Source: Novosphingobium sp.
Lineage (GTDB): Bacteria; Pseudomonadota; Alphaproteobacteria; Sphingomonadales; Sphingomonadaceae
Assembly: GCA_017745295.1 (NCBI GenBank)
Contig: JAGHZR010000009.1
Span: 1-64,000, forward strand
Direction of reading: 5' to 3'
DNA length: 64,000 nt
Shown here: in pieces, positions 1-7,943 of the stretch
Numbering within the stretch: the first letter of the stretch is position 1
Layout of the letters: every line of letters begins with the position of its first letter
The notes under the pieces: model-generated
What the model was told of the DNA's origin: nothing
Databases searched by the model: none
Seen by the model: only the letters and a program-made list of their open reading frames with translations
Translations under genes and position numbers: made by a program

Positions 1-431
1 ACATAGGCCTCGAAGCCCTGGTCAATGGCCGAGGCGACCGGGCCGACGATGCAGACCGAAGTCCAGAGCCCGGCGAAGACGATGCGCGGCTTGGCGATGC
101 GGTTGATCTCTGCGATCACGCCTTCGTCTTCCCAGGTGTTCATGCTGGTGCGGTCGAGCATGGCCTGGCCTGCGAGGGCTTCGGTGATCTCGTCGAACAT
201 CGGGCCGGAGAAGCTCTTCTCGGCCACCGTGGTGAGGATGGTGGGGACGTTGAAGGACTTGGCGCCGCGCGAGATCAGGGCGGCATTGTTGCGGAGGAGT
301 TCGGCGGAAATCGACTTGGTGGCGAAGGCCATCTGCGACTGGAAATCGATCAGGACAAGTGCGTGATTGTCAGGCGAAATGAGCGACTTGCCGGGGGTTG
401 CGGTAGCGGTGGGGGTTGCGGTAGCGGTCAT
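1..431 (-). CDS. Isochorismatase-family (YcaC-like) hydrolase, 3' end beyond window
   Basis: Cysteine hydrolase of the isochorismatase superfamily, a cytoplasmic alpha/beta enzyme; only the first 143 or so residues are inside the window. Seen: an N-terminal segment with the catalytic-type Asp in ALVLIDFQSQM and the region of the nucleophile Cys in WTSVCIVGP. These fit the Asp-Lys-Cys triad of the family and most resemble YcaC-like hydrolases of unknown substrate. The ATG at 431 is preceded by AGGAG at good spacing. The N-terminus carries a duplicated TATATP hexapeptide from an 18-bp tandem repeat, unusual for this family, which normally begins close to the first beta strand. No signal peptide. 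Its product in vivo cannot be told from sequence. Confidence 0.85.
   Translation of the reverse strand, partial: MTATATPTATATPGKSLISPDNHALVLIDFQSQMAFATKSISAELLRNNAALISRGAKSFNVPTILTTVAEKSFSGPMFDEITEALAGQAMLDRTSMNTWEDEGVIAEINRIAKPRIVFAGLWTSVCIVGPVASAIDQGFEAY
393..428. repeat. Two perfect 18-bp tandem repeats in a coding start
   Basis: The unit GGGGGTTGCGGTAGCGGT occurs twice without mismatch, at 393-410 and 411-428. On the minus strand it encodes TATATP twice, directly after the start codon of the isochorismatase-like gene. Copy-number change would keep the reading frame because the unit is a multiple of three. Confidence 0.95.
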
Positions 432-779
432 TGGGTAGCTCCTGTCGTTGTCTGGTGAAGCTGTTCTTGCGGCATTTCCGCTTCCAGTGAAGCTGGATAA
501 AATGGCGATAAACGTTCTATAAAATTGAAAAGTTGGCTTTGGACCGATCCGGTAGTGATTGCCGTGCTTTGCGGAGCGCATATGACGCCATGCGAAAGTT
601 GGGCGAAACCAACCATTCGTATAGCCTTGTATGGGGGGGCTTCGGCTGCTGCCGACTCGCTCAGCGCCAGCGAGGTCCGATGGAGAGGCGGCAGTTCGCA
701 AACGAAAACGCCGGACCCATGAGGCCCGGCGCTTCGAAAAAGCGTCTCCCGAAAGGGAGCGCATCAGGGATGCGAAATA
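432..779. other. Intergenic region without a supported gene
   Basis: 348 bases between two minus-strand genes. The part at roughly 480-560 is AT-richer than its surroundings and should hold the promoter of the isochorismatase-like gene. The part at 701-731 is the terminator of the peptidase gene, listed separately. Short open frames here lack ribosome-binding sites and coding character, so I call none of them. Confidence 0.5.
701..731 (-). terminator. Rho-independent terminator after the DPP IV gene
   Basis: A GC-rich stem (CGCCGG pairing with CCGGCG at the outer ends, 709-731, with one internal mismatch) is followed on the minus strand by TTTTCGTTTG. It lies about 50 bases beyond the stop codon of the peptidase gene, so it serves that gene. 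Confidence 0.75.
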
Positions 780-3026
780 TTACTTTGGCGGCGTCACGCC
801 GTGACGGCCGAGGAACGCGAAGATCGTATCCCAGACGTGCTTGCTGATCATCGGCCCCTTCACCGCATGGGTATAGCCGGGATAGAGCATCATCTCGAAC
901 GGCACGGCACTGGCCTGAAGCTTCGAGATCAGCGCGGTGCTGTTCTCGAACACCACGTTGTCGTCCGACATGCCGTGGATCAGCAGCAGCGGGTCGGTCA
1001 TCTTCGTGGCGTTGGCGATAGCGTCGGAAGCCTGGTAGGCCTCGGGCACCTTGCGCGGGTCGCCCATGTAGCGCTCGGTATAATTGGTGTCGTAGAGTTC
1101 CCACTTCGTCACCGGCGCGCCCGAGATGCCCGCCGCGTAGAGGCCCTGGTCGGCCTGGAGCATCTTCAGCGTCATGTAGCCGCCATAGGACCAGCCATAG
1201 GTCGCGATCTTCTTCGGATCGACGAAAGGCAGGGTCTTCAGATACTCGGCCCCGGCGCGCTGGTCGGCCACTTCCACGGTGCCCATCGCGTGCCAGATCT
1301 GGCTCTCGAACTTCACGCCGCGATTGGCGCTGCCGCGGTTGTCGATGCGGAAGTAGATATAGCCCTTGTCGACGATCGCCTGCGGCAGCGCGCCGGTCCA
1401 GCCGCGCGAAACCTGCTGGTTGTGCGGGCCGCCGTAGTGCTCGAAGAACACGGGATAGCGCTTGCCCGGCTCCATCTTCGGGGTAATCATCATCCAGTGC
1501 AGATCGCTGCCGTCCTCGGCCTTGACGGTTCCGAACGTCGGGGTGCGGTGCCCGGCGAGATAAGGCGCATAGGGATGCGCGGCGTCGAGGCGGTTTTCCT
1601 CCACCCAGGCAAGGCGCTTGCCTGCCGCATCGGCGACGTAGCTCTGCGAGGGCTGCGTGGGCGAGGAGCGGGTGACGACGAACGTCCGCCCGTCCTTGTT
1701 GGCCACCGCTGCGTTCGACCAGCCGGTTTCGGTCAGCCGCTCGAGCGCTCCCGGCTTGTCGAGATCGACGGCATAGAGCTGCGGGGCGAGAACGTCGTCG
1801 CGGGTGCCGGTGAAAGTGATCCGCCCGCGGGCCTCGTCGATGGCGACGAGCTTCGTCACCACCCAGTCGCCGGAGGTCAGCTGGCGCCACGTGCCGTTCG
1901 CGTAGTGATAAAGATGCCCGAAGCCGTCGCGTTCCGACCACCAGACGAGGCTGCCGTCCTTGAGGAAGCGGTAGTTGCTGGTCAGGTTGATCCAGCTTTT
2001 CGGCGCGGCATTCTCGCTGAACAGGACGCGGCTCTTGCCGGTGCCGGGATCGACGGCCAGCACGTCGAGCCGGGTCTGCTCGCGGTTCAGGCGCTGGACG
2101 TAGAGCGTCTTGCCGTCGCGCGCCCAGTTGACGCGGGCGACGTAGATGTCCTTGTCGGCGCCAAGGTCGATCTCCACCCGGCCGCTGCCGTCCGGCTTCA
2201 TCACGAAGAGCGAGACTACCGCATTGGGCGTGCCCGCCGCCGGGTAGCGCTGCTCGTAAGTCCGCGTGCCTTCGGCGCCGATCGCCGCGCGGGTGACGAC
2301 GTTGACCGGGGCCTCGTCGTAGCGCTCGACCACGAGGCGGCTCTCGTCCGGCGACCACCAGTAGCCGGACATGCGGTCCATCTCTTCCTGGGCGACGAAT
2401 TCCGCTTCGCCCCAATGGACGGTCTTCGCGGTTTCCTCGGGGGTGATCGGCTTCTGTGCGCCCTGTTCGAGCGAGCCGACCCAGAGCCGCTGCTCGCGCA
2501 CGAAGGAGAGGTACTTGCCGCCGGGGCTGAGCGCGGAGTTCAGCTCGTCCTCGGGGGAATCGGTCAGGCGGCGGACCGAGCCGTCCAGCCCGGCGAGGTA
2601 GAGGTCGCCGTCGAGCGGGACGATGATCGAGCGGCCGTCGTCGCTCCAGTCATAGGCGACGATGCCCTTGAGATCGCCCACGCGCTTGCGTTCGCGCTGC
2701 ATCTTTTCGGCTTCGGAAAGTTCGCGGTTGGAGCCGAGCTTGAGCGAATCCACCAGCATGCGCCATTCGCCGCTCTCGCGGTCGTAGCCCCAGAGGTCGT
2801 AGCGCTGGCGGTCCTCGGTGCGGTTGCGCAGCAGGGTGAGATAGCGCCCGTCCGGCGAGATCTTCACTTCGCGCGGTTGCGGCCCGTCGAGCGAGGGGCT
2901 GGCGAAGACGCGCTGGAAATCGAGCGGCGAAGCGGTCTGCTGGGTCACGGGCGCGGCCTCTGCGGTGATGGATAGGGCGGGAACTGTGGCGCACAGGGCG
3001 GCGAGCAACATGGAGATTCTGGACAT
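780..3026 (-). CDS. Exported dipeptidyl peptidase IV (S9 family prolyl oligopeptidase)
   Basis: Serine peptidase expected to remove Xaa-Pro dipeptides in the periplasm. From the ATG at 3026 it has 748 residues, normal for bacterial DPP IV. Seen: a signal peptide in the first 24 residues, an N-terminal beta-propeller with the substrate-binding double Glu in EEMDRMSGYWWSPD (about 214/215), and a C-terminal alpha/beta hydrolase domain. The nucleophile Ser is at about 613 in GWSYGGY, the acid Asp near 688 in SDDNVV and the His near 720 in GYTHAVKG. A TTG 54 bases upstream is in frame but would put 18 residues before the signal peptide, so the ATG is preferred. It stands alone with its own terminator. 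Confidence 0.93.
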   Translation of the reverse strand: MSRISMLLAALCATVPALSITAEAAPVTQQTASPLDFQRVFASPSLDGPQPREVKISPDGRYLTLLRNRTEDRQRYDLWGYDRESGEWRMLVDSLKLGSNRELSEAEKMQRERKRVGDLKGIVAYDWSDDGRSIIVPLDGDLYLAGLDGSVRRLTDSPEDELNSALSPGGKYLSFVREQRLWVGSLEQGAQKPITPEETAKTVHWGEAEFVAQEEMDRMSGYWWSPDESRLVVERYDEAPVNVVTRAAIGAEGTRTYEQRYPAAGTPNAVVSLFVMKPDGSGRVEIDLGADKDIYVARVNWARDGKTLYVQRLNREQTRLDVLAVDPGTGKSRVLFSENAAPKSWINLTSNYRFLKDGSLVWWSERDGFGHLYHYANGTWRQLTSGDWVVTKLVAIDEARGRITFTGTRDDVLAPQLYAVDLDKPGALERLTETGWSNAAVANKDGRTFVVTRSSPTQPSQSYVADAAGKRLAWVEENRLDAAHPYAPYLAGHRTPTFGTVKAEDGSDLHWMMITPKMEPGKRYPVFFEHYGGPHNQQVSRGWTGALPQAIVDKGYIYFRIDNRGSANRGVKFESQIWHAMGTVEVADQRAGAEYLKTLPFVDPKKIATYGWSYGGYMTLKMLQADQGLYAAGISGAPVTKWELYDTNYTERYMGDPRKVPEAYQASDAIANATKMTDPLLLIHGMSDDNVVFENSTALISKLQASAVPFEMMLYPGYTHAVKGPMISKHVWDTIFAFLGRHGVTPPK

Positions 3027-3103
3027 CGCCCAAAGGCCTAGACGATTTTGGAGGCGGGTGGAATCATCTGCTTCCTTCAATTTTCGCCCTTTTTGCCTTC
3101 CCT

Positions 3104-3191
3104 CGTCACCCGCGAGGAGGCGAAGCCCGACGCGGCAATCCAGAATGGCGTAAACCGCCCCTGTATTGCTTCGCTATGCTCGCAATGACGA
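3104..3191. repeat. Degenerate REP-like palindrome
   Basis: The right arm, from ATTGCTTCGCTATGCTCG at 3165 onward, matches the arms of the two perfect palindromes at 7325 and 18447. The left arm (GGCAATCCAG and upstream) is only partly conserved. It sits between the minus-strand DPP IV and tonB genes and probably folds as RNA. Confidence 0.75.
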
Positions 3192-3219
3192 AAGGGGGGC
3201 GAAGGCCGGGAGGGCAGTG

Positions 3220-3942
3220 TCAATTGGCGCGGGCCAGTCGCTCCTGCTGATTCAGCGAGAATTCGATCGGCACGGCGACCTCGATCTCATCCGGGCGCTC
3301 GGGCGGAATCTTCGGGAGCGGCTCAGCGCTGCGGAGCATCTGCAACGCGGCGCTGTCGAGCACCGCGAAGCCCGATCCGCCGGTGACGCGGGCCGAGAGC
3401 ACTTCGCCCTTGCGGTTCATCCGGAACAGCAGTTGCACCACCCCCTGCTGGCGGCGGCTGAGCGCGCTCGCGGGGTAGCGGCGCATTTCCTCGATACGGG
3501 CGAGCAGCAGGCCCTCGAAGCTCACTTCGCCCTTGCGCGAACGAGCGGAGGGCGGCGGCGCGGGTTCCTCGGACGGAACAGGCAGGGGCTGCGGCACGAT
3601 CGTCAGGACCGGTGGGGAAAGATCCTGCGGCGGGCGCAACGTCAGCAGGGGAGCAGGCAGCGGCGTCTGGATGGTGCGAGACCGGCGCGTCTCCGGGGCC
3701 GTGCTGGGGCTTGCGGGGGAGGGCTGGACGCGCGGTTTCGGCGGTTCGACCGGCGTGGCCTCTACCGCCTTGAGCGGAACGACGGTAATCGGCGGCAGCG
3801 GGGGAAGGGCGCTCTGAACGCGCCATTGCCAGAGCAGTGCCGCCAGCAGCAGGGCGTGAAACAGGCCAGTCAGCGCAAGGGCGAGACAGCGCCCGAATAC
3901 GGTTTTCCTGAACTCCGACCGCCATCCGGCGAACTGCGACAT
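3220..3942 (-). CDS. tonB: Energy transducer TonB
   Basis: TonB links the inner-membrane proton motor to outer-membrane receptors. Seen: a short cytoplasmic N-terminus, one membrane segment at about residues 17-37, a long Pro-rich periplasmic spacer, and a C-terminal TonB domain containing the typical RYPASA and GGSGFAVLDSAAL stretches. The length of 240 residues is normal. An ATG at 3951 is in frame, but AAAGG abuts it with no spacing, whereas it is well spaced for the ATG at 3942, so the latter is chosen. A Fur-type box lies 47-61 bases upstream, so iron repression is likely. ExbB and ExbD are not in this window. A second tonB lies at 49511. Confidence 0.93.
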   Translation of the reverse strand: MSQFAGWRSEFRKTVFGRCLALALTGLFHALLLAALLWQWRVQSALPPLPPITVVPLKAVEATPVEPPKPRVQPSPASPSTAPETRRSRTIQTPLPAPLLTLRPPQDLSPPVLTIVPQPLPVPSEEPAPPPSARSRKGEVSFEGLLLARIEEMRRYPASALSRRQQGVVQLLFRMNRKGEVLSARVTGGSGFAVLDSAALQMLRSAEPLPKIPPERPDEIEVAVPIEFSLNQQERLARAN

Positions 3943-3988
3943 GCCGCCCATCCTTTGCGAAGGCTAAGGGCTGGCGCCATATTGTTAA

Positions 3989-4003
3989 TGAGAATTATTT
4001 TCA
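3989..4003 (-). promoter_or_regulatory. Fur-type box of the first tonB
   Basis: TGAGAATTATTTTCA matches the 7-1-7 Fur motif TGATAATnATTATCA at 12 of the 14 defined positions. It lies in the AT-rich stretch just upstream of tonB, where repression by iron-loaded Fur would be expected. Confidence 0.75.
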
Positions 4004-4031
4004 ACTAAAGCGATTGAAGGCGGGTATTCGC

Positions 4032-4307
4032 TCACGGGCGGGTTGGCGGCTCCGCACTTTCCTCCAGTTCGGCGATCTCGAACACGAAGCTCTTCCAGCC
4101 GCGCATGCGCACGGCGTCCTGCGTGGCGGCGCGTCTCTTTTTTGCTTCGGCCAGCGAGCGGGTATGGCCCCAGAAGACTTCGGTCTTGCCGTTTTCCAGC
4201 TCGGCGACGATGCGCCAGTAATGGGTGAAGGGGTCGGCGGTCGGCCCGATCGTCTTCACATAGCCGTCCGGCATCCTTGCGGTCAGATATCGCTTTTTCC
4301 TGGCCAT
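4032..4307 (-). CDS. Small conserved-looking protein of unknown function
   Basis: A 91-residue protein from the ATG at 4307; longer upstream starts would overlap the divergent HNH gene. I do not recognise a family. It starts with a basic stretch (MARKKRYLTARMP), has a central Trp/Tyr-rich part (HYWRIVAELENGKTEVFWGHTRS) and ends in an acidic tail. There is no signal peptide, membrane segment or Cys cluster, so it is probably cytoplasmic. It is divergent from the HNH nuclease gene, with about 85 bases between the two starts. Codon use is like that of the neighbours, which supports it as real. Confidence 0.6.
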   Translation of the reverse strand: MARKKRYLTARMPDGYVKTIGPTADPFTHYWRIVAELENGKTEVFWGHTRSLAEAKKRRAATQDAVRMRGWKSFVFEIAELEESAEPPTRP

Positions 4308-4392
4308 GGGCGGCCCGATAGGAGGTTGCGGTGGCAATGTCAGCCGTCTCGAGCTAGGTGCGGCGCGATTTTCAGGCAATTCAGGCAGAGGC

Positions 4393-4731
4393 ATGGCCCG
4401 TAAGCATCGCAAAAATGGTTCCTGGGACGACGTTCAGGACGAAGAGGAACAGGCGCCGCCGCCGGTGCCCTGCTGGCTCTGCGGCCGTCCCACCGGCAAG
4501 ACCATCGTCTGGCACCATCCCGTGCCCAAGAGCCGGGGCGGGCGCGATGTCGTGCCGATGCATGCCATCTGCCAGAACACGCTGACCACCAACTTCACCA
4601 ATTCCGAATTGCAGCGCCACGGCATGGATGTGGAAGGCCTGCTCGCTCATCCCAACGTGCGCAAGTTCGTCGACTGGGTGGCGAACAAGGACCCCGATTT
4701 CACGGTCGCTCCGGCGAAGAAGCAGCGCTGA
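4393..4731 (+). CDS. HNH endonuclease domain protein
   Basis: A 112-residue protein with a zinc-dependent HNH-type core: CWLCGRPTG supplies a Cys pair, WHHPVPKSRGGRD the double His, and MHAICQNTL a further His and Cys. After the core it has NFTNSELQRHGMD and a basic C-terminus. Small standalone HNH proteins of this kind are common in sphingomonads; their target is not established, and nicking or structure-specific DNA cleavage is inferred from the fold only. The start MARKHRK at 4393 is chosen because upstream codons overlap the divergent gene. No toxin, immunity or modification gene is adjacent, so a restriction or phage role is not supported here. Confidence 0.8.
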   Translation: MARKHRKNGSWDDVQDEEEQAPPPVPCWLCGRPTGKTIVWHHPVPKSRGGRDVVPMHAICQNTLTTNFTNSELQRHGMDVEGLLAHPNVRKFVDWVANKDPDFTVAPAKKQR

Positions 4732-4866
4732 GCTTTCCTCCTCGTGCGAGAGAAAGCCGTGGTCCGTTCGGCAAATCGGGTGCGCGGTCTTGGCAAGGCG
4801 GGCGCGGGCGTGAATAATTTTACGTTCCGGGACCCATAGTCAGGCAACCGACAGGATGGACGCGCT

Positions 4867-7317
4867 TTGCCGATCAGCATGAAGGACGATGATTCGTGGA
4901 CCGCGCGCGCCGGAGCGCTCCCCCTGTCTTCGGCGGGCGTTCTTGCTGCGGCTTTGCTGGTGCCCGCATCGGCCCTCGCCGATCCCGCACCGTTCGAACT
5001 GAACGGACCCGACTTGCGGATCGAGGTCACGCGCGGGCAGCAGACCCTGCCGATCGCGCAAGTGCCCAGCCTTGCCGAGGGTGACAAGCTCTCGATCCGC
5101 GCCGACCTGCCGGGCGATCAGGGCGAGAAGTTCCTGCTCACCTCGGCCTTCCTGCGCGGCGCCACCAATCCGCCGCCCAAGGACTGGATCACCACGGTCA
5201 GCACCTGGAAGCAGAAGGAAAAGGACAAGGCGATCTCGGTCACCGTGCCCAAGGGCGCGCGGCAGGTCGTGCTGCTGATGGTGGCGGATACCGGCGGGGC
5301 CGAAGGCGTGCTGCTTGATGCGGTGCGCGGCAAGCCCGGCGAATTCGTGCGCGCCAGCCAGGACCTCAACCAGGCCTCGCTCGACCATTCGCGTCTGGCC
5401 GCCTTCATGGCCGCGATCCAGGCGCAGGACAACACCGGGCCGGAATACCTGCGCACGCTGGCGCCGGTGCTGGCGCGCAGCCTCTCGATCAAGCTGAACG
5501 ATGAGTGCCTGTCCAAGGTCGTCGACATGCAGGCGTCCTGCCTGCTGGAGAACCGCGAATCGCTGGTGCTGAACGACGTCCATTCCAGTTCGCTGGCGGA
5601 TACGCTCACCGGCGCGCCGACCGATCTCGCCCTGCAACTGAGCGCCACGCCGGAAGGCGGCGCGGGCTACTACAGTGCCTATATCGGCGCTGCCCGCGAT
5701 ATCGCGCGGATTTTCGGCGCTTTCTCCAACCCGCAGTTCAACTATCTACCGACGCTCTGGGTGCGCAAGGAGGCGACGATGTCGCTGCTCCTCAACGCCG
5801 CGCCCTCGTTCCAGAAGCCCAAGTCGGTGATGGTCGCATCGCTGCCTGCGGTGGAGTCCGACATTCCGCCGCAGCTGCGCAGCACCGCCAAGGCGCCGAT
5901 CTGCGTGGCCCGGCCCGGTGCGGTATTGCCGGTGGAGGGTGCGCCGCTTGTGTTCTCGACCGCCTTTGCCCACGACATGAAGGTAAAGCTGACGAATGCC
6001 TCGGGCCAGACCGTGGACCTGCCGGTGGTGCCGCGCGCCGACCGCGGCGGCTACGCGATCGGGCCGGACGACTTGCCGAGCGCCTTTGCGGGATCCGTGC
6101 GCGCGCAGCTTCACGGCACCTGGGGCTTCGCACCGTTCGGCGGTCCCGACTTCCTGTTGCAGCGACCGGATGGCAATGCCTGGAAGGTTTGGGGTGATCC
6201 CGATGCCTTGGTGGTCGGACGCGACAACACCGTGACCCTGGAAGGCGCGGCGCCCTCCTGCGTCGAGGAAGTCTCGCTGCGGCAGGGCAGCGGCGCGCCG
6301 AAGCCGCTCGACTGGAAAGTGCAGGACGGCAACCGCCTCGTCTTCAACGTGCCGCTGGCGGGTGCGAAGCCCGGCGAAGTGCGGCTGGAAGTACGCTATC
6401 AGGGCGCCAAGGGGCCGGAAACCGTAACCCTTCATTCCCGCGCGGAAGCGAGCCGGGTCGATGGTTTCGAGCTTCACGCCGGGGACAGCCAGGGGCTGCT
6501 CACCGGGCAGCGGCTCGATCAGGTTCAGTCGGTCAGGCTGGGTGAGACCGAGTTCCGTCCCGATGGACTTACCCGCGAAGATGCGGTCGATCACTTGCGC
6601 CTGATCGCGCAGGGGAATGCCCGCGCGCCGGAAGCGGGCACATCCACCAAGGCGGAAGTGCGGCTGGCGGACGGTCGCAACCTGACCTTGCCGGTCCGTG
6701 TCGGCGCGCCCCGGCCTCAGGCGGAAGTGCTGGGCAGGACCGTCTATCCCGGTCCGGTGGCGCCGGGAGCAAAGGCGCTGGAACTCGGCGCGGGCGAATT
6801 GCTGCCGGACAACGGCGAATTGGTCTTCTCGGTCAAGGCGGCGCCCGGCGCTGCGTTCGACATGCGCGACACGATCGAGGTGGCGACCGGCGATGGCCCC
6901 GTGGCCGCGCGCCTGTCTGCCGGGAAAGGACTGACGCTGGAGAGCCGGGAAGTGCTCGTCGGGCGGCTCAAGGCGGCGGATTTGCCCGCCGGATCGTTCG
7001 GCCCGCTGCGCTTTCGGCTGGTTGGGGGTGACATGACCGGGGACTGGCGCCCGCTTGCCACGCTGGTACGCTTGCCGCGCATCGAGAATGTGACCTGCGA
7101 GGCAGGTGAAAAGGCAGAGGCGAAGCCTTGCTCGCTTTCTGGGCGCGATCTCTTCCTGATCGATGCCGTGGCTGCCGAACCCGCCTTTGCGCAGGCTACG
7201 GCGGTGCCGCCCGGTTTCACCGGCTCCAGTCTAGCGGTGCCGCGTCCGGTCGGCGGGAAGCTCTATCTGCGCCTGCGCGATGCGCCGGGTACGCCGGTCA
7301 CTTTGGAGCAGCCTTAA
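4867..7317 (+). CDS. Large exported protein of unknown function
   Basis: 816 residues with a signal peptide (hydrophobic stretch at about residues 20-38, cleavage near ALADPAP), so periplasmic or surface-located. I recognise no catalytic motif. After residue 350 the composition suggests repeated beta-sandwich domains (alternating short hydrophobic strands, many Gly/Pro turns, few Lys). A Cys pair near 207 and 216 and further Cys residues late in the protein may form disulfides. The TTG at 4867 has AGGA ten bases upstream; the in-frame ATG at 4879 has none at useful distance, so TTG is favoured though not certain. It stands alone between the HNH gene and a REP palindrome. An adhesin-like or envelope-structural role is only a guess. 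Confidence 0.8.
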   Translation: MPISMKDDDSWTARAGALPLSSAGVLAAALLVPASALADPAPFELNGPDLRIEVTRGQQTLPIAQVPSLAEGDKLSIRADLPGDQGEKFLLTSAFLRGATNPPPKDWITTVSTWKQKEKDKAISVTVPKGARQVVLLMVADTGGAEGVLLDAVRGKPGEFVRASQDLNQASLDHSRLAAFMAAIQAQDNTGPEYLRTLAPVLARSLSIKLNDECLSKVVDMQASCLLENRESLVLNDVHSSSLADTLTGAPTDLALQLSATPEGGAGYYSAYIGAARDIARIFGAFSNPQFNYLPTLWVRKEATMSLLLNAAPSFQKPKSVMVASLPAVESDIPPQLRSTAKAPICVARPGAVLPVEGAPLVFSTAFAHDMKVKLTNASGQTVDLPVVPRADRGGYAIGPDDLPSAFAGSVRAQLHGTWGFAPFGGPDFLLQRPDGNAWKVWGDPDALVVGRDNTVTLEGAAPSCVEEVSLRQGSGAPKPLDWKVQDGNRLVFNVPLAGAKPGEVRLEVRYQGAKGPETVTLHSRAEASRVDGFELHAGDSQGLLTGQRLDQVQSVRLGETEFRPDGLTREDAVDHLRLIAQGNARAPEAGTSTKAEVRLADGRNLTLPVRVGAPRPQAEVLGRTVYPGPVAPGAKALELGAGELLPDNGELVFSVKAAPGAAFDMRDTIEVATGDGPVAARLSAGKGLTLESREVLVGRLKAADLPAGSFGPLRFRLVGGDMTGDWRPLATLVRLPRIENVTCEAGEKAEAKPCSLSGRDLFLIDAVAAEPAFAQATAVPPGFTGSSLAVPRPVGGKLYLRLRDAPGTPVTLEQP

Positions 7318-7324
7318 CCCTCTG

Positions 7325-7400
7325 GTCATTGCGAGCGCAGCGAAGCAATCCAGGGGCGGCCCTGCGCGACTCTGGATTGCTTCGCTGCGCTCGCAATGAC
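7325..7400. repeat. Perfect REP-like palindrome
   Basis: Two 29-base arms (7325-7353 and 7372-7400) are exact inverted copies around an 18-base GC-rich loop. It follows the stop codon of the large exported protein by 7 bases. The same arms, with one base changed, recur at 18447-18524, and a degenerate copy lies at 3104-3191. Confidence 0.95.
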
Positions 7401-7467
7401 GAAGGAAGTAGCATGGGGCATCGCTTCCTTCTCAATTCTTTAGGCATTGCGATCTATTTTTGGACGA

Positions 7468-7833
7468 ATGAACAGGGCTGCGACACATCGGTATGACATG
7501 GGTCGGATGATCGGGCGCAGCGAGGCCGTGCTATTGACCGTGGCAGTCGCCGCGAACCCGTCCGGGCTTGAGGTCGCGGGTACGGTGGTGGTCGGCCACG
7601 CCTGTGAAGGCACCGAAGTCCGCATCGCGCTCAATCCCGCAGGCACGACCTTTCGCGAAGGCGTGCTCGGACAGGGCAGGATCTATCACGACCGGATCGA
7701 GATCGACCTGATATTGGACGGGCGTGCCGAGCAGGACTTCGTCCGGCGCCTGCGCGAGGATCGCGTGCTGGTCCTGCACGGAAAGCCGATCACCGAAAGC
7801 CTGCTGCGGATCACCGGCTTCGAACTGCTCTGA
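7468..7833 (+). CDS. Small protein of unknown function
   Basis: About 121 residues from the ATG at 7468; other in-frame starts are a TTG at 7447 and ATGs at 7498 and 7507, none with a clear ribosome-binding site. No family recognised. The sequence alternates short beta-strand-like segments (EAVLLTVAVAA, TVVVGHA, EVRIAL, RIEIDLIL, RVLVLHG), suggesting a small beta-rich cytoplasmic domain. No signal peptide and no Cys in a motif. Codon use resembles the neighbours. It lies between a REP palindrome and the exopolysaccharide block, but nothing ties it to either. Confidence 0.55.
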   Translation: MNRAATHRYDMGRMIGRSEAVLLTVAVAANPSGLEVAGTVVVGHACEGTEVRIALNPAGTTFREGVLGQGRIYHDRIEIDLILDGRAEQDFVRRLREDRVLVLHGKPITESLLRITGFELL

Positions 7834-7922
7834 CGCGCCGAAAGGGGTAGGCCGCCGCTCGCAATAGCCGGGGCCGCCGCGAGGCCAGCGGTTATCCTGA
7901 TTCCCTGTATCGGGAGAATTTC

Positions 7923-7943
7923 ATGGACGGGGCCTCTCTGTGA
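7923..7943 (+). other. Six-codon upstream ORF overlapping the next start
   Basis: ATG at 7923 follows GGGAGA at a good distance and reads MDGASL before TGA at 7941-7943. The GTG start of the sulfotransferase-like gene (7940-7942) overlaps this stop. The best ribosome-binding site in the region therefore belongs to the short frame, so the large protein may be made by translational coupling. A base-calling error joining the two frames is the alternative. Confidence 0.5.

Noticed and set aside
801..2975. Long open frame on the plus strand opposite the DPP IV gene
   Set aside because: It is antisense to a gene with complete catalytic motifs, shows no family features, and long antisense frames are common in GC-rich DNA.
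4732..4757. Hairpin GCTTTC/GAAAGC after the HNH gene as a terminator
   Set aside because: The stem is short and no T-tract follows.
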